Assembly (NCBI GenBank): GCA_003133225.1
Contig: PKWL01000112.1
Span: 62,001 to 126,000 of the forward strand
DNA: 64,000 nucleotides
Source of the DNA: Janthinobacterium sp.
GTDB lineage: Bacteria; Pseudomonadota; Gammaproteobacteria; Burkholderiales; Burkholderiaceae_D
Direction of reading: 5' to 3'
The translations under genes were made by a program, and so were the position numbers. Below, in pieces: positions 48,678 to 57,731 of this stretch; position 1 is the stretch's first letter, and the number at the start of each line of letters is the position of its first letter. Below the pieces are notes generated by a model. It made no database searches. It was given only the letters and a program-made list of their open reading frames with translations, and had not been told where the DNA came from.

Positions 48678-48957
48678 AAATGTTTGGTCCTTCTGGTTAA
48701 GACGTGAAAATTATTTTAGTAATAGAGAGTGCTAAGTCATTGATTTTAAAGGCTCTTATTTTACCATAAGAGAGCGTAAGAGAGCGTTAGAAAGCAGTAG
48801 AGTTTAATCGATCTATTTACTAAGTCATTGATTTATAAGGGAACTTGCAGATTGGTCTAACACCAGACTACGATGAGGGACCCATTATAATGATGTCGCG
48901 AAAATCGCGCCGGTCGCTGACAAAAAGGGCTTGCAATCACCACTTGGCTTCGAAGAG
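48678..48957. other. Prophage right end and mltG leader
   Basis: No gene is supported. 48,690-48,836 is phage-type (TAGAG/TTAG repeats and two CTAAGTCATTGATTT boxes) and probably the promoter region for the leftward genes. From about 48,840 the composition changes. TATAAT at 48,886-48,891 is a candidate -10 box for mltG without a clear -35. The integration point must lie here, but no att core can be defined from one end. Confidence 0.6.
48732..48836. repeat. Two CTAAGTCATTGATTT boxes at the prophage right end
   Basis: CTAAGTCATTGATTT at 48,732-48,746 and CTAAGTCATTGATTTAT at 48,820-48,836. The second matches 7,414-7,430 exactly over 17 bases. TAGAG- and TTAG-rich direct repeats lie between them (GAGCGTAAGAGAGCGTTAG). 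Confidence 0.75.
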
Positions 48958-49944
48958 ATGGCATTTATAACCAAACTGATCACCCGATCCCTAGTTGTTG
49001 CATTAGTGGGGGCCGCGGCTTTTGCCTACTGGGCAAAGCAGCCCATCACCGTGCAGGAACCGGCGATTGAATTCACAATTTTGCCCGGCAGCGGCGCCGG
49101 CGCCGCAGGGCAACAGATGGCCGCTGCCGGGGTGCCGCTGCAACCCATCCTGTTCAACTTGCTGGCACGCGTCACGGCCAAGAGTGCGAAGCTGAAGGCG
49201 GGCTCTTATGAATTAAAACCGGGTACCACCCCATTGCAGCTGTTAAATCAACTCGTGCGGGGCGCCTTCGCGCAAGAGTCGTTGACAATCATCGAGGGCT
49301 GGACTTTCCGGCAAATGCGGCAGGCGCTGGCCGCCCATACGGGCTTAAAGCATGATACGGTCAACTTGACAGATCAAGCCCTGATGGCGCAAATATCGCC
49401 AGAATTCAAAGCCCCCGAAGGCCTGTTTTTTCCAGATACCTATTTGTTCGCCAAGGGCAGCAGCGATCTGCAAATTTATAAACAGGCGCACATGACATTG
49501 ATCGCGCATCTTACCGAGGCTTGGGAAAAGCGCGATCCAAGCTTGCCCTATGCCACACCGTACGAAGCCTTGATCATGGCATCCATCGTCGAAAAGGAAA
49601 CCGGGCAAAAGTCCGAGCGCGGATTGATCGCCGGCGTGTTTGTCAACCGCCTGAAGCTCGGCATGCTGCTGCAAACCGATCCGACCGTCATTTATGGGAT
49701 GGGCGAAAAATACGACGGCAAGATCAGAAAGCGCGATTTGGAGACTGACACGCCTTACAATACGTACATGCGGGCAGGCTTGCCGTCGACGCCGATCGCG
49801 TTGCCGGGCGCGCAATCGTTGACGGCAGCGCTGGCGCCGGCCAGGACGGACGCGCTGTATTTTGTCTCTCGCGGCGATGGCACCAGCCAGTTTTCCGGCA
49901 ACTTGACCGAGCACAATCGGGCAGTGAATCAATATCACCGATAG
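48958..49944 (+). CDS. mltG: Endolytic transglycosylase MltG
   Basis: 328 residues from ATG 48,958 (48,931 would add nine non-helical residues without a better site). N-terminal membrane anchor (residues 7-26), then the YceG/MltG domain with the catalytic Glu in [14 protein letters not shown] and [11 protein letters not shown]. MltG cuts nascent glycan strands and helps terminate chain growth. It is intact although the prophage sits directly upstream, so the original upstream neighbour (usually ygfZ in this order) has been moved away or is outside the window. Confidence 0.95.
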   Translation: MAFITKLITRSLVVALVGAAAFAYWAKQPITVQEPAIEFTILPGSGAGAAGQQMAAAGVPLQPILFNLLARVTAKSAKLKAGSYELKPGTTPLQLLNQLVRGAFAQESLTIIEGWTFRQMRQALAAHTGLKHDTVNLTDQALMAQISPEFKAPEGLFFPDTYLFAKGSSDLQIYKQAHMTLIAHLTEAWEKRDPSLPYATPYEALIMASIVEKETGQKSERGLIAGVFVNRLKLGMLLQTDPTVIYGMGEKYDGKIRKRDLETDTPYNTYMRAGLPSTPIALPGAQSLTAALAPARTDALYFVSRGDGTSQFSGNLTEHNRAVNQYHR

Positions 49945-49957
49945 GCATGCTAGATCC

Positions 49958-50605
49958 ATGACCAAAAAGAGCGGCAGAGCGGCACGATTTATCAGTTTTG
50001 AGGGCATCGACGGTGCCGGCAAATCGACGCACATCGGTTTCGTCGCCGATTTCCTGCAAAGGCGCGGTATCAATCTGGTCACTTCGCGCGAACCGGGCGG
50101 CACCGTGCTGGGCGAGAAACTGCGCGATTTGTTATTGCACGAAAAAATGCATCTCGAAACGGAAGCGTTGCTGATGTTTGCCAGCCGGCGCGAGCACATC
50201 GCCCAGGTGATCGCGCCGGCTCTGGCGCGCGGCGACTGGGTCATTTCGGACCGATTTACCGATGCCAGTTTTGCTTACCAGGGTGGCGGACGCGGCTTGA
50301 ATTTGCAAAAAATGGAGACGCTCGAGCAATGGGTGCATCCGGATTTGCAGCCGGATCTCACATTCTTGTTCGATGTTCCACTTGAAGTAGCGCGCGCCCG
50401 GCTCAACGCCACGCGCGCGCTTGACAAGTTCGAGCAGGAGCATGCCGACTTTTTTTCTGCCACGCGTCAGGAATATCTGCGCCGCGCGGCCCAGTTCCCG
50501 CAACGTTTCCGGGTCATCGATTCCACCCAGACGATTGCCAAGACGCAAGCGCAACTTGTCAAAATTCTGAACGAACTCCTTGCAGTTAGCGCGCCGCTCG
50601 ATTGA
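49958..50605 (+). CDS. tmk: Thymidylate kinase
   Basis: 215 residues with P-loop [10 protein letters not shown] (residues 15-24), REPGGT and [16 protein letters not shown] lid and substrate motifs. Phosphorylates dTMP to dTDP with ATP. Usual position between mltG and holB. Start at 49,958 overlaps no gene; a 13-nt gap follows mltG. Confidence 0.97.
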   Translation: MTKKSGRAARFISFEGIDGAGKSTHIGFVADFLQRRGINLVTSREPGGTVLGEKLRDLLLHEKMHLETEALLMFASRREHIAQVIAPALARGDWVISDRFTDASFAYQGGGRGLNLQKMETLEQWVHPDLQPDLTFLFDVPLEVARARLNATRALDKFEQEHADFFSATRQEYLRRAAQFPQRFRVIDSTQTIAKTQAQLVKILNELLAVSAPLD

Positions 50606-50651
50606 AGCTGATTGACGTCAATGATCGCCGCCCCCTGTTTTAGAATAAACC

Positions 50652-51683
50652 ATGACTAATTCAATTTACCCTTGGCAAGAAAATGCCTGGCAACAATTGC
50701 AGCTGCTACGCCAGCGCATGCCGCATGCGATCTTGTTTTATGGCGCCGGCGGGATCGGCAAATCCGACTTCATCGAGCGCTTCGCCCAGTCGCTGCTGTG
50801 CGAGGAAGTGCAAGCCGACGGCCATGCCTGTGGCCGATGCGCCTCCTGCGGCTGGTTCTCGCAGCACAATCACCCCGACTACCGGCGTCTGCGGCCGGAG
50901 GCGCTGGAAGACGAGCCGCCCACCGACGATGAGGGCGGCGAATTGGATGGCGCAAAAAAAGGCACCAAATCAACCAAGGCGCCATCGAAAGAGATCAAGG
51001 TCGAACAGGTCCGCGCGCTGGCCGACTTCATGAACATGTCGACCCATCGGCACGGTTTGCGCCTGGTGGTCTTGTATCCGGCTGATGCGCTCAATGTGCC
51101 GGCCTCGAATGCGTTGCTAAAGACACTGGAAGAGCCGCCACCGAACACTGTCTTCCTGTTGGCGGCGAATAAGCTGGATCGTTTGCTGCCCACCATTTTG
51201 TCGCGCTGCCGCAAGTTCTCGCTACCGATGCCCACGCGTGAGCAGGCCTTACATTGGCTCGAGGCGCAAGACGTGCCCAACGCCGAGCACAGCTTATGCG
51301 AGCACGGCGGGGCGCCCCTAACCGCGTTTGCCGAGGCCGCCAGCGGCGACGCCATGGAAGGTCTGCTGCAGTTGCTAGCTCACCCGAGCGTCGAAGGCGC
51401 CCTCAAAACGGCAGAAAAATTGCAGAAGGCGCCACTCGGCGCGCTTGTTTCTTGTCTGCAGCGCTGGCTTTATGACTTGTTTTCGTACAAACTGGCCGGG
51501 ATCGTCCGCTATTATCCCCGTTACTTGAAGGAGGTGGCAGGATTGGCCGAGCGTGTTCAGCTCAACTGCATGATGGGCGCGATCAACCGCGCCAACGAGC
51601 GCCGCGCGATCGCCGACCATCCGCTGTCACCCAAGCTGTTTATCGAGGACATGTTGCTCGATTACGCCGCATGTTGTGCTTGA
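50652..51683 (+). CDS. holB: DNA polymerase III delta-prime subunit
   Basis: 343 residues. P-loop GAGGIGKS (31-38), zinc-binding Cys set C50/C60/C63/C66, and SRCRKFSLP sensor region. Residues ~90-120 contain a low-complexity acidic/basic linker (DDEGGELDGAKKGTKSTKAPS) not usual for all homologs. Clamp-loader subunit that opens the beta clamp. Follows tmk at the standard spacing. Confidence 0.95.
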   Translation: MTNSIYPWQENAWQQLQLLRQRMPHAILFYGAGGIGKSDFIERFAQSLLCEEVQADGHACGRCASCGWFSQHNHPDYRRLRPEALEDEPPTDDEGGELDGAKKGTKSTKAPSKEIKVEQVRALADFMNMSTHRHGLRLVVLYPADALNVPASNALLKTLEEPPPNTVFLLAANKLDRLLPTILSRCRKFSLPMPTREQALHWLEAQDVPNAEHSLCEHGGAPLTAFAEAASGDAMEGLLQLLAHPSVEGALKTAEKLQKAPLGALVSCLQRWLYDLFSYKLAGIVRYYPRYLKEVAGLAERVQLNCMMGAINRANERRAIADHPLSPKLFIEDMLLDYAACCA

Positions 51684-51693
51684 AAGGAAGTCA

Positions 51694-52071
51694 ATGACAG
51701 GCATCCCCACTGATTCGAACGCCATGCCCGTTGCTAGGCCGTCGGTGCTGTCGCTCGCGATTAAAGAAAAAGCCGCCTTATACGCGGCCTACATGCCTTT
51801 CCTGAAGTTCGGCGGCATGTTCGTTCCGAGCCAAAAGTCGTACAAGATTGGCGACGAGATTTATCTGATCCTCGCGTTGATGGACGATCCGAACAAATAT
51901 CCGATCGCCGGCAAGGTGGCTTGGATCACGCCGCTCGGCGCCAATAACAACAAAGCGCAAGGCATCGGCGTGCATTTCCCCGACGACGAAAACGGCCAAC
52001 GCGCCAAACGCCGCATCGAGGAAATTCTTGGCGCCGCCTTGCGCTCGTCACGCGCGACCCACACTCTTTAA
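51694..52071 (+). CDS. pilZ: PilZ-type pilus assembly protein
   Basis: 125 residues. Beta-rich domain FGGMFVPSQKSYKIGDEIYLILALMDDPNKYPIAGKVAWITP is the type IV pilus PilZ fold; it lacks the RxxxR c-di-GMP-binding motif, as do true PilZ pilus factors. Needed for type IV pilus formation. AAGGAAGTCA leader. Together with a phage-encoded prepilin-like protein in the same window this gives a possible pilus link. Confidence 0.85.
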   Translation: MTGIPTDSNAMPVARPSVLSLAIKEKAALYAAYMPFLKFGGMFVPSQKSYKIGDEIYLILALMDDPNKYPIAGKVAWITPLGANNNKAQGIGVHFPDDENGQRAKRRIEEILGAALRSSRATHTL

Positions 52072-52092
52072 GGTTCAACTCCAACCGCACCC

Positions 52093-52617
52093 ATGCTGCC
52101 ATCAGACATCATTATGTACCGTCACCGCCCGGCTAGGCTCGAGGATCTTCCCGCCATCGTCGCCATCTATAACACCACCATCGCTTCGCGCGAAGTGACC
52201 GCCGACACGGAACCGGTCTCGGTGGCGTCGCGCCTGGACTGGTTCCATGAGCACGATCCCGAACGCCGCCCATTGTGGGTGATCGAGGCGGCCGGCGCCG
52301 CCGGTGGCATGCTGGGCTGGTTGTCCTATTCCAATTTTTACGGTCGCCCGGCCTATTCGGGCACGGCCGAGCTGTCGATTTACATTGACGAAGACTGGCG
52401 CGGCAAGGGCATTGGCCGCTATTGTCTGGCGCAGGCGATTGAACATGCGCCACAAATCGGCGTGCACACCCTGCTTGGCTTCATCTTTGGCCACAATGCG
52501 GCCAGCCTAGCCCTATTTGCTAAATTCGGCTTTGCCATTTGGGCCAATTTGCCCAAGGTGGCCAATCTCGATGGCGTAGAGCGCGACCTGATGATCCTCG
52601 GCAAGCGCGTCGATTAG
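52093..52617 (+). CDS. GNAT acetyltransferase, phosphinothricin/amino-acid type
   Basis: 174 residues (ATG at 52,093; MYRHRPAR at 52,114 is an alternative). GNAT acetyl-CoA site DEDWRGKGIGRYCLAQAIEHA and ...GFIFGHNAASLALFAKFGFAIWANLP match the YncA/MnaT and Pat family that acetylate amino acids or phosphinothricin-like compounds. 21 nt after pilZ. Confidence 0.85.
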   Translation: MLPSDIIMYRHRPARLEDLPAIVAIYNTTIASREVTADTEPVSVASRLDWFHEHDPERRPLWVIEAAGAAGGMLGWLSYSNFYGRPAYSGTAELSIYIDEDWRGKGIGRYCLAQAIEHAPQIGVHTLLGFIFGHNAASLALFAKFGFAIWANLPKVANLDGVERDLMILGKRVD

Positions 52618-52667
52618 GGGCGCCCCCGCTCTGGCGGGCGCGGCACCGTTCGCGTACAATTGGGCCC

Positions 52668-53447
52668 ATGTACATCGATTCCCACTGCCACCTCAATTTC
52701 CCCGAATTGGCAGTCCGCACAGAAGAGATCCTTGGCAAGATGGCCGCCAACGGCGTCACCCATGCGCTGTGCGTGTCGGTCGACCTGCCGGATTTCCCGC
52801 AAGTGCTGGAGTTGGCCGAGAGGTATCCCCACATTTACGCCTCGGTCGGCGTCCATCCTGACTATGAAAACACGGAAGAGCCGACGCTCGACGATCTGGT
52901 GCGGCTGTCGGAGCACCGGAAAGTCATCGCAATCGGCGAAACCGGGCTCGATTATTCCCGCATGACGGGCGAGCTGGAGTGGCAGCGCGAGCGCTTTCGC
53001 ACCCACATCAAAGCGTCAAGAATCACGCGCAAGCCACTCATCATTCATACCAGGGCGGCTAGCGCCGATACGATCCGCATCATGCAGGAAGAGGGTGCCG
53101 GCACCGATGCGGGCGGCGCAGGGGGCGTCATGCACTGCTTCACGGAGTCGCTGCAAGTGGCTCAGGCGGCGATCGCGATGGGTTTTTACATCGCGTTTTC
53201 AGGCATCGTCACCTTCAAGAGCGCGAAAGAGGTGCAGGCGGTGGCGTTGGCCCTGCCTCTTGAACGCATCTTGATTGAGACTGATTCGCCGTACTTGGCA
53301 CCGGTGCCCCAGCGCGGACGGATCAACGAACCAGGCTTTGTCTGCCACGTCGCCGAACATCTGGCGCTCTTGAAAGGAATCCCGCTGCAGCAGGTTGCAA
53401 AACAGACGACGGATAATTTCTTCAAATTGTTCAACGTCGCGCGCTAG
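52668..53447 (+). CDS. tatD: TatD family metal-dependent hydrolase
   Basis: 259 residues from ATG 52,668. Metal ligands HCH at residues 6-8, GETGLDY, HTRAASADT and HCF, and ETDSPYL at the end. TatD-type 3'-5' DNA/RNA exonuclease activity. The longer in-phase frame to 52,539 overlaps the acetyltransferase and was rejected. Ends 46 nt before the tatD-proximal inverted repeat. Confidence 0.9.
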   Translation: MYIDSHCHLNFPELAVRTEEILGKMAANGVTHALCVSVDLPDFPQVLELAERYPHIYASVGVHPDYENTEEPTLDDLVRLSEHRKVIAIGETGLDYSRMTGELEWQRERFRTHIKASRITRKPLIIHTRAASADTIRIMQEEGAGTDAGGAGGVMHCFTESLQVAQAAIAMGFYIAFSGIVTFKSAKEVQAVALALPLERILIETDSPYLAPVPQRGRINEPGFVCHVAEHLALLKGIPLQQVAKQTTDNFFKLFNVAR

Positions 53448-53492
53448 TTGCCCACAGTGGCGGCGCGCGCCGGCGCGCGTTGATAGAGAGCT

Positions 53493-53535
53493 CCCGCTGA
53501 CGTTTAATCAGCGTCGATTAGCAGGCGTCAGCGGG
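53493..53535. repeat. Large inverted repeat between convergent host genes
   Basis: CCCGCTGACG (53,493-53,502) pairs with CGTCAGCGGG (53,526-53,535) across 23 nt. Followed by AAAAAA on the plus strand, so it is not a standard terminator in either direction, though it separates tatD from the opposite-strand gene. A CG-rich palindrome CGCGCGCCGGCGCGCG lies just upstream (53,463-53,480 region). Confidence 0.6.
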
Positions 53536-53542
53536 AAAAAAC

Positions 53543-54169
53543 TCACATAGGGGGCACCAGGCCGTTCCTGCCAACACTGACATGGGCTGCTACTTGTGCG
53601 CCGTCCGCCAACTTGCTCATGAAGAAAACCGCATGGGCGCCGGAGATTAGCAAGCTGCGGTCGCCTTTTTCCAGATTTACAATCGGCACATCGTTGGGCA
53701 CGACAATTTTTTTCTCGCCATTCGGATAGGTCACGGTAAGGATGCGCCCGCGGCTAACTACCAGCTTGCTTACCGTGCCATTGGTCATCGTGCTGTTGCG
53801 GCCCAGATCCCACGGATAGTGCCCTTCGCCAGCCTTCATGCCAGATGGAAATACTGTCACTTCGAGCGCCTTCAAGGTGCCATCGGCCTGCGCCACGGCA
53901 GCTGTTCCAATGAAGCTGTCCGATTTTATATCGGCCGTGGTGCCTTGGGTGACCCCAAAAATGCCGGCATCAGGGGCCAGCGTCAGCGTCATTTTCTTGC
54001 CACCCTTGGCAACGACTTCGATCTTGTTGCCGGTAATTTTTTCTATAGTGGCGCGGATGCGGGGGACCGCAGGTGCGGCTGTTTGGGCCAGGGCCGCGCC
54101 GCCATACGCGAGGAAGCCCGATGCGAGCAATGCCGAAAACACGTTACGTATATGACGTATAGCCTTCAT
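53543..54169 (-). CDS. Exported beta-rich protein, DUF5666-like
   Basis: 208 residues from ATG 54,169 (residues before Met15 of the longer frame look non-coding). Signal peptide RNVFSALLASGFLAYGGAALAQ. Repeats of short strands such as GKKMTLTLAPDAGIFG, EGHYPWDLG and STMTNGTVSKLV belong to a periplasmic family seen widely in Proteobacteria. Function unknown. Confidence 0.7.
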   Translation of the reverse strand: MKAIRHIRNVFSALLASGFLAYGGAALAQTAAPAVPRIRATIEKITGNKIEVVAKGGKKMTLTLAPDAGIFGVTQGTTADIKSDSFIGTAAVAQADGTLKALEVTVFPSGMKAGEGHYPWDLGRNSTMTNGTVSKLVVSRGRILTVTYPNGEKKIVVPNDVPIVNLEKGDRSLLISGAHAVFFMSKLADGAQVAAHVSVGRNGLVPPM

Positions 54170-54510
54170 GGATGCCTCCGATTTTAGAGTAGCGTAGAGG
54201 AAGTCTATCACTGGCCCAAGTTTGCTGTTGCCGCAACCTTCGCCCGCCGGATGCCCGGCGCGCGAGCTCGAACCCGATTAATGCAAGAGTGTTTGGAATG
54301 CTCAAGACAGGGCGCGCGCAATAAGAAAATGGATTTTTCCCTACCACGCAACTCCAAGCGCATGACGGGGTTGCCCTGTGCCCGTAGCGTCAATGCGGCA
54401 AGTGTGCTTGCGCTTAGCCCTTGCTGGGCGGCAAGCTACGCCCGACGGCATGCCATCTTGCGCATCCTTACCGCCAAACATGGTTTCCAGGGCCGGCTAA
54501 GTAACGTGCT
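54170..54510. other. Host intergenic region
   Basis: I see no supported gene, repeat or terminator. It is the upstream region of the gene at 54,169, so promoter elements are expected but not clear. Confidence 0.6.
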
Positions 54511-54759
54511 TCACTGGCCCTTACAGATGATCTTGGTGACGTATTCATGGGCGCCGGCTTTCTTGCTGGCGGCCCATTCGATCACGGCGCTGGCGTCGGC
54601 AATGGTCATCACTGACGCTTTTTCCTTATTTTTGATGAAGGAAACGCCTTCGAATTTTCCATCCTTCGCGTGCATGACTTTGGCGAACACCGCCTTCTTA
54701 TTGTCGGTTTCATTTACTTTATTTTGCTGTACGAGGTAACGCCGATCGATCTTTTCCAT
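54511..54759 (-). CDS. Small unknown protein
   Basis: 82 residues from ATG 54,759 (the longer frame begins with TTG at 54,780). MEKIDRRYLVQQNKVNETDN start, Lys-rich centre, no recognised domain. Neither start has a strong ribosome site. Confidence 0.5.
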   Translation of the reverse strand: MEKIDRRYLVQQNKVNETDNKKAVFAKVMHAKDGKFEGVSFIKNKEKASVMTIADASAVIEWAASKKAGAHEYVTKIICKGQ

Positions 54760-54888
54760 AGCAGGCTGTCTGGTTTCCAATGGGTTAAAGACGAAATATA
54801 CGCTCCCGATCGTCTTACTGCACCGAATGCGGGAGTTTTTCGAGCCGCATCCCGTTGCAGACGGTCCGCGGCGTTGCCGGAGCTGATG

Positions 54889-55812
54889 TCAAGCGTAGGC
54901 CGGCACCTGCAGCACCGGTTGCAGTACGGTGTCATTGACGATGCCAGCACGCAACGCTGCTTGCAGTGAAGGAATCGATCCACCGGCCCGGTATTGGAAG
55001 CTCACTTGCAACACGTCGCCGGCCTTTGCTTTAACAGGGTTTTCCAAAGGAAGAGTCATGTAGTGATTGAGCCAGTCGATCGTGGTCGAGCGCTCACTGA
55101 CGACGGCTAGGATATTTTTGGTCACGAAGCGCATCGCGTTGACGGTGCTGTTGCGCTCGATGACGAAGGAGGCGTCGAAAGCAAAGGTCAAATCAGTCGG
55201 CTGGCTGAAGTCGATGACGCTATAGATGGCAGGTGGCGCCAATTCCACGGTGCCAGGGTAAATAGCGGTATTCTCCTGGAACTGAACGATGGGCGCATAA
55301 AACCCTTCAAAGTCGTATTCCTGGCGCATAGGCTGGACCGCCATGATGACGGCTTCTGGCAGGAAAAGCGGCAAGGGTCCGCCGAAGCGCTGCAGATAAC
55401 GCTGTTTGAATGATTCGATGACTTCCACTTGTTTCTCGCGCAGCATGCCAACGTGAATCATCTCGCAGATAACAACATCGACCGGTTCCGGCGGCAGATA
55501 TTCGAAGGCGTCGGCATGCACCACTTCGACCTTGTGTCCGTTACGGTTTTGCGCCAACATCTTGCGCGCTTCTTTGACCATGTCGGGATTAAATTCGACG
55601 CACCAGACTTTTTCCGCTTTGGCGGCCGCGAACCAGGACAGGACGCCCGTGCCACCGCCCAGTTCGAGCACCTTGGCGCCCGGTTTCACGGCATAGTCAA
55701 TCGCAGCTTTGAACCCGAGCATCCGATTTTGGTCCATCAGCATATTGTGATGGTAGTGCAGCGGGATGAATTGGCCCAGGTAGCAACTCTCAATTTCGCG
55801 TTCGTTCAGCAT
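54889..55812 (-). CDS. Protein arginine methyltransferase-like SAM methyltransferase
   Basis: 307 residues. Motif I VLELGGGTGVL (48-58), acidic loop at Glu73, D101, and HYHHNMLMDQNRMLGF near the N-terminus like the PRMT N-terminal helix. Glu117 and Glu126 lie where a double-E loop would sit (CEMIHVGMLREKQ). The C-terminal half is a beta-barrel-like domain. PRMTs methylate arginine in proteins with SAM; bacterial members are uncommon. Substrate not inferable. Divergent or single-gene context, with no operon partner. Confidence 0.7.
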   Translation of the reverse strand: MLNEREIESCYLGQFIPLHYHHNMLMDQNRMLGFKAAIDYAVKPGAKVLELGGGTGVLSWFAAAKAEKVWCVEFNPDMVKEARKMLAQNRNGHKVEVVHADAFEYLPPEPVDVVICEMIHVGMLREKQVEVIESFKQRYLQRFGGPLPLFLPEAVIMAVQPMRQEYDFEGFYAPIVQFQENTAIYPGTVELAPPAIYSVIDFSQPTDLTFAFDASFVIERNSTVNAMRFVTKNILAVVSERSTTIDWLNHYMTLPLENPVKAKAGDVLQVSFQYRAGGSIPSLQAALRAGIVNDTVLQPVLQVPAYA

Positions 55813-56173
55813 TTTGTTCCTTTTCGATCATCCACCGAATTCCGGAAGGAAAGGCGATTTCTATATTTCAGACAGCACGCTTGCGCGCGGCGCTATGCGA
55901 CTCGTTCCTGCGTGTGCTCCGCATATGGCGACGAACCATTATCGTTACTATTTACGTATAGCAAAACAGGAAGATGGCCTGGGTTTATGGCTTAATTCGA
56001 GATTTGCAGCCGATTTGGGAACGGTCGGCGGCGCCTTCAGTTTTTGCGAAAAGTGAAATGGCGTTGATCGCCCGCGCCGCAGCCCGCAGCTGCAAGTTCG
56101 TGCCCAGCTGCCTTCAGCAGCTGGCTGCCCCAACCGCACGGGCCGTGCGCCGCTGCCAGCTCAGGTGCAAGAA
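55813..56173. other. Host intergenic region with GC-rich hairpin
   Basis: No gene is supported. CCAGCTGC-CTTCA-GCAGCTGG (56,104-56,124) is a perfect 8-bp hairpin but has no T-run, so it may be the end of hisC transcripts or a protein site. A weak 80-codon frame at 55,814-56,056 was not accepted. Confidence 0.6.
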
Positions 56174-57238
56174 TCAGGCAGCAGCGAGGATGGCGGCCAG
56201 CGCCAATTCCAAACTTGCGCATTCGGCTTCCGTGCCGATGCTGATGCGAAGGTAATTCTCAATTCCCGGCTGGCGGAAGTGCCGCACCAATATGGCGCGG
56301 GCGCGCAGCGCAGACATCAAGCTGGTCGCTTCGTAATCGGGGTGACGCACGAACAGGAAATTGGTGGTCGACGGACAGACTTGAAATCCCATGGCATCGA
56401 GTTGCCTGGCCAACTTGTCGCGCGTTTGCATCAGCAGAGCCCGTTTCTCCTGAAAATAGTCCTCGTCTTCCATCGCCGCCACGGCGCCAGCGATCGCGAG
56501 CCGGTCCAAGGGATAGGCGTTAAAGCTGTTCTTCACCCGTTCCAATCCTTCGATAAGCGCTGCGTGGCCTACCGCAAAGCCGACCCGCAAGCCAGCTAGC
56601 GAGCGCGATTTAGAGAACGTTTGGACCAGCAGCAGGTTCGGATACTTTTGAACCAGCGGTATGGCAGTTTGAGCCCCAAAGTCGACATAGGCTTCGTCGA
56701 CCAAGACCACCCGGTCGGGGTGGGCGCGCACGATTTTTTCAATTTCCGACAGGGGTAGGGCAATGCCCGTCGGCGCATTCGGATTGGCAAAGACGATGCC
56801 GCCGCACGGCCTTTGATAGTCGCCAACCCGAATCCCCATGTCCGAATCGAGGGCTACGGTAGTGAAGGAAATACCGTACAGCCGGCAATAGACGGCATAG
56901 AAGCTGTACGTTATGTCCGGAAACAAGATCGGCTGGTCCTGGATAAAGAAGGCATGAAATGCATGGGCCAGGACTTCATCGGAGCCGTTTCCGACGAAGA
57001 CTTCGGATGGCGCGACGTGATAATAGGACGCGATCGCCTGCTTGAGCTTCGCGGCATCAGGGTCAGGGTAGAGGCGCAAACTGCTGCCTACTTCACCATT
57101 TAGCGCCGTGAGCACCGACGGCGATGGTCCATACGGGTTTTCATTGGTATTGAGCTTGATCAGCTTCGAGATGCTGGGCTGCTCGCCTGGCACATACGGT
57201 GTCAGTTCACGAATACACGGACTCCACAATCGATTCAT
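56174..57238 (-). CDS. hisC: Histidinol-phosphate aminotransferase
   Basis: 354 residues of PLP fold type I: VGNGSDEVL, ANPNAPTG, DEAYVDFG (D181, Y184) and TFSKSRSLAGLRVGF with PLP Lys at 210. Transfers the amino group from glutamate to imidazole-acetol phosphate in histidine synthesis. Single gene, not in a his operon here; related paralogs can act on other substrates. Confidence 0.9.
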   Translation of the reverse strand: MNRLWSPCIRELTPYVPGEQPSISKLIKLNTNENPYGPSPSVLTALNGEVGSSLRLYPDPDAAKLKQAIASYYHVAPSEVFVGNGSDEVLAHAFHAFFIQDQPILFPDITYSFYAVYCRLYGISFTTVALDSDMGIRVGDYQRPCGGIVFANPNAPTGIALPLSEIEKIVRAHPDRVVLVDEAYVDFGAQTAIPLVQKYPNLLLVQTFSKSRSLAGLRVGFAVGHAALIEGLERVKNSFNAYPLDRLAIAGAVAAMEDEDYFQEKRALLMQTRDKLARQLDAMGFQVCPSTTNFLFVRHPDYEATSLMSALRARAILVRHFRQPGIENYLRISIGTEAECASLELALAAILAAA

Positions 57239-57731
57239 ATTTCTCCCATTCTTTGCCAGGAATATTATACAGATTGAAAGCCTGTGCAGTCTGGCTCAAC
57301 CGAGGCTAGTGCCGTTCATATGTTGCTAAGAGCCTATTTCCCCTGCTTGATGGCGCGCCGCGGACAGACGGAGATTTAGCGCCCGGTTTGATCGGCGTTG
57401 ACGCGGCGTTCTATCTTGGGGTCGCAGATCGTGCTATAGCGGCAAAATCTTGCCCTGCGACGGACCGCGGACGCACGATCCATTTCTAGTGCCCCTTATT
57501 TCACGCTGTAGCTCTTTCATTACGGCATCAAAATGTCAGCGGAATCGTTTCGCCTAAACGAAAGAGGGCGCCCATTCGCGCCGCCTGCACGTTAGGGTGG
57601 TACGCGTTCAGGTTTGGTAAAGGTTGCAGATCTATATTCGTTCGCACTCGGTCGCCTGAGCGCGCAACGCGGGTTGACCGACTGACGTTGGTTAAGTCAC
57701 CCTTGGATTTCTATTCTTTGACATTTACACC
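57239..57731. other. 493-bp host intergenic region
   Basis: I see no gene. It contains a small TCGTTT-CGCC-TAAACGA hairpin near 57,546. It must carry the promoters of hisC (leftward) and of the PstS-like pair (rightward), but no clear -10/-35 pair stands out. Confidence 0.55.

Larger units (their letters stand above)
1..48840. mobile_element. Prophage, podovirus-like, left end outside window
   Basis: Genes from the window start to 48,677 are phage type: terminase, portal, capsid, endolysin, primase-helicase and DNA ligase, packed with 1-22-nt overlaps. Typical host housekeeping genes begin at 48,958 with mltG. The right boundary is placed between the last phage-type repeat (ending 48,836) and the mltG leader, by inference. 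The first gene at position 1 is still phage-like, so the element exceeds 48.8 kb. No integrase, excisionase or CI-like repressor is seen in the window, and no att duplication can be shown because the left end is missing. The lack of sheath, tube or tape-measure genes suggests a short-tailed virion. Confidence 0.9.

Noticed and set aside
1-48840. Diversity-generating retroelement for the tail genes
   Set aside because: No reverse transcriptase or template/variable repeat pair was seen in the window.
52621-52640. GC-rich hairpin before tatD as a terminator
   Set aside because: The stem CGCCCCCGC/GCGGGCG has no T-run and the next gene starts 28 nt later; more likely part of the leader.
55814-56056. 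80-codon rightward frame between two leftward genes
   Set aside because: No ribosome site, no recognised sequence and weak codon pattern.
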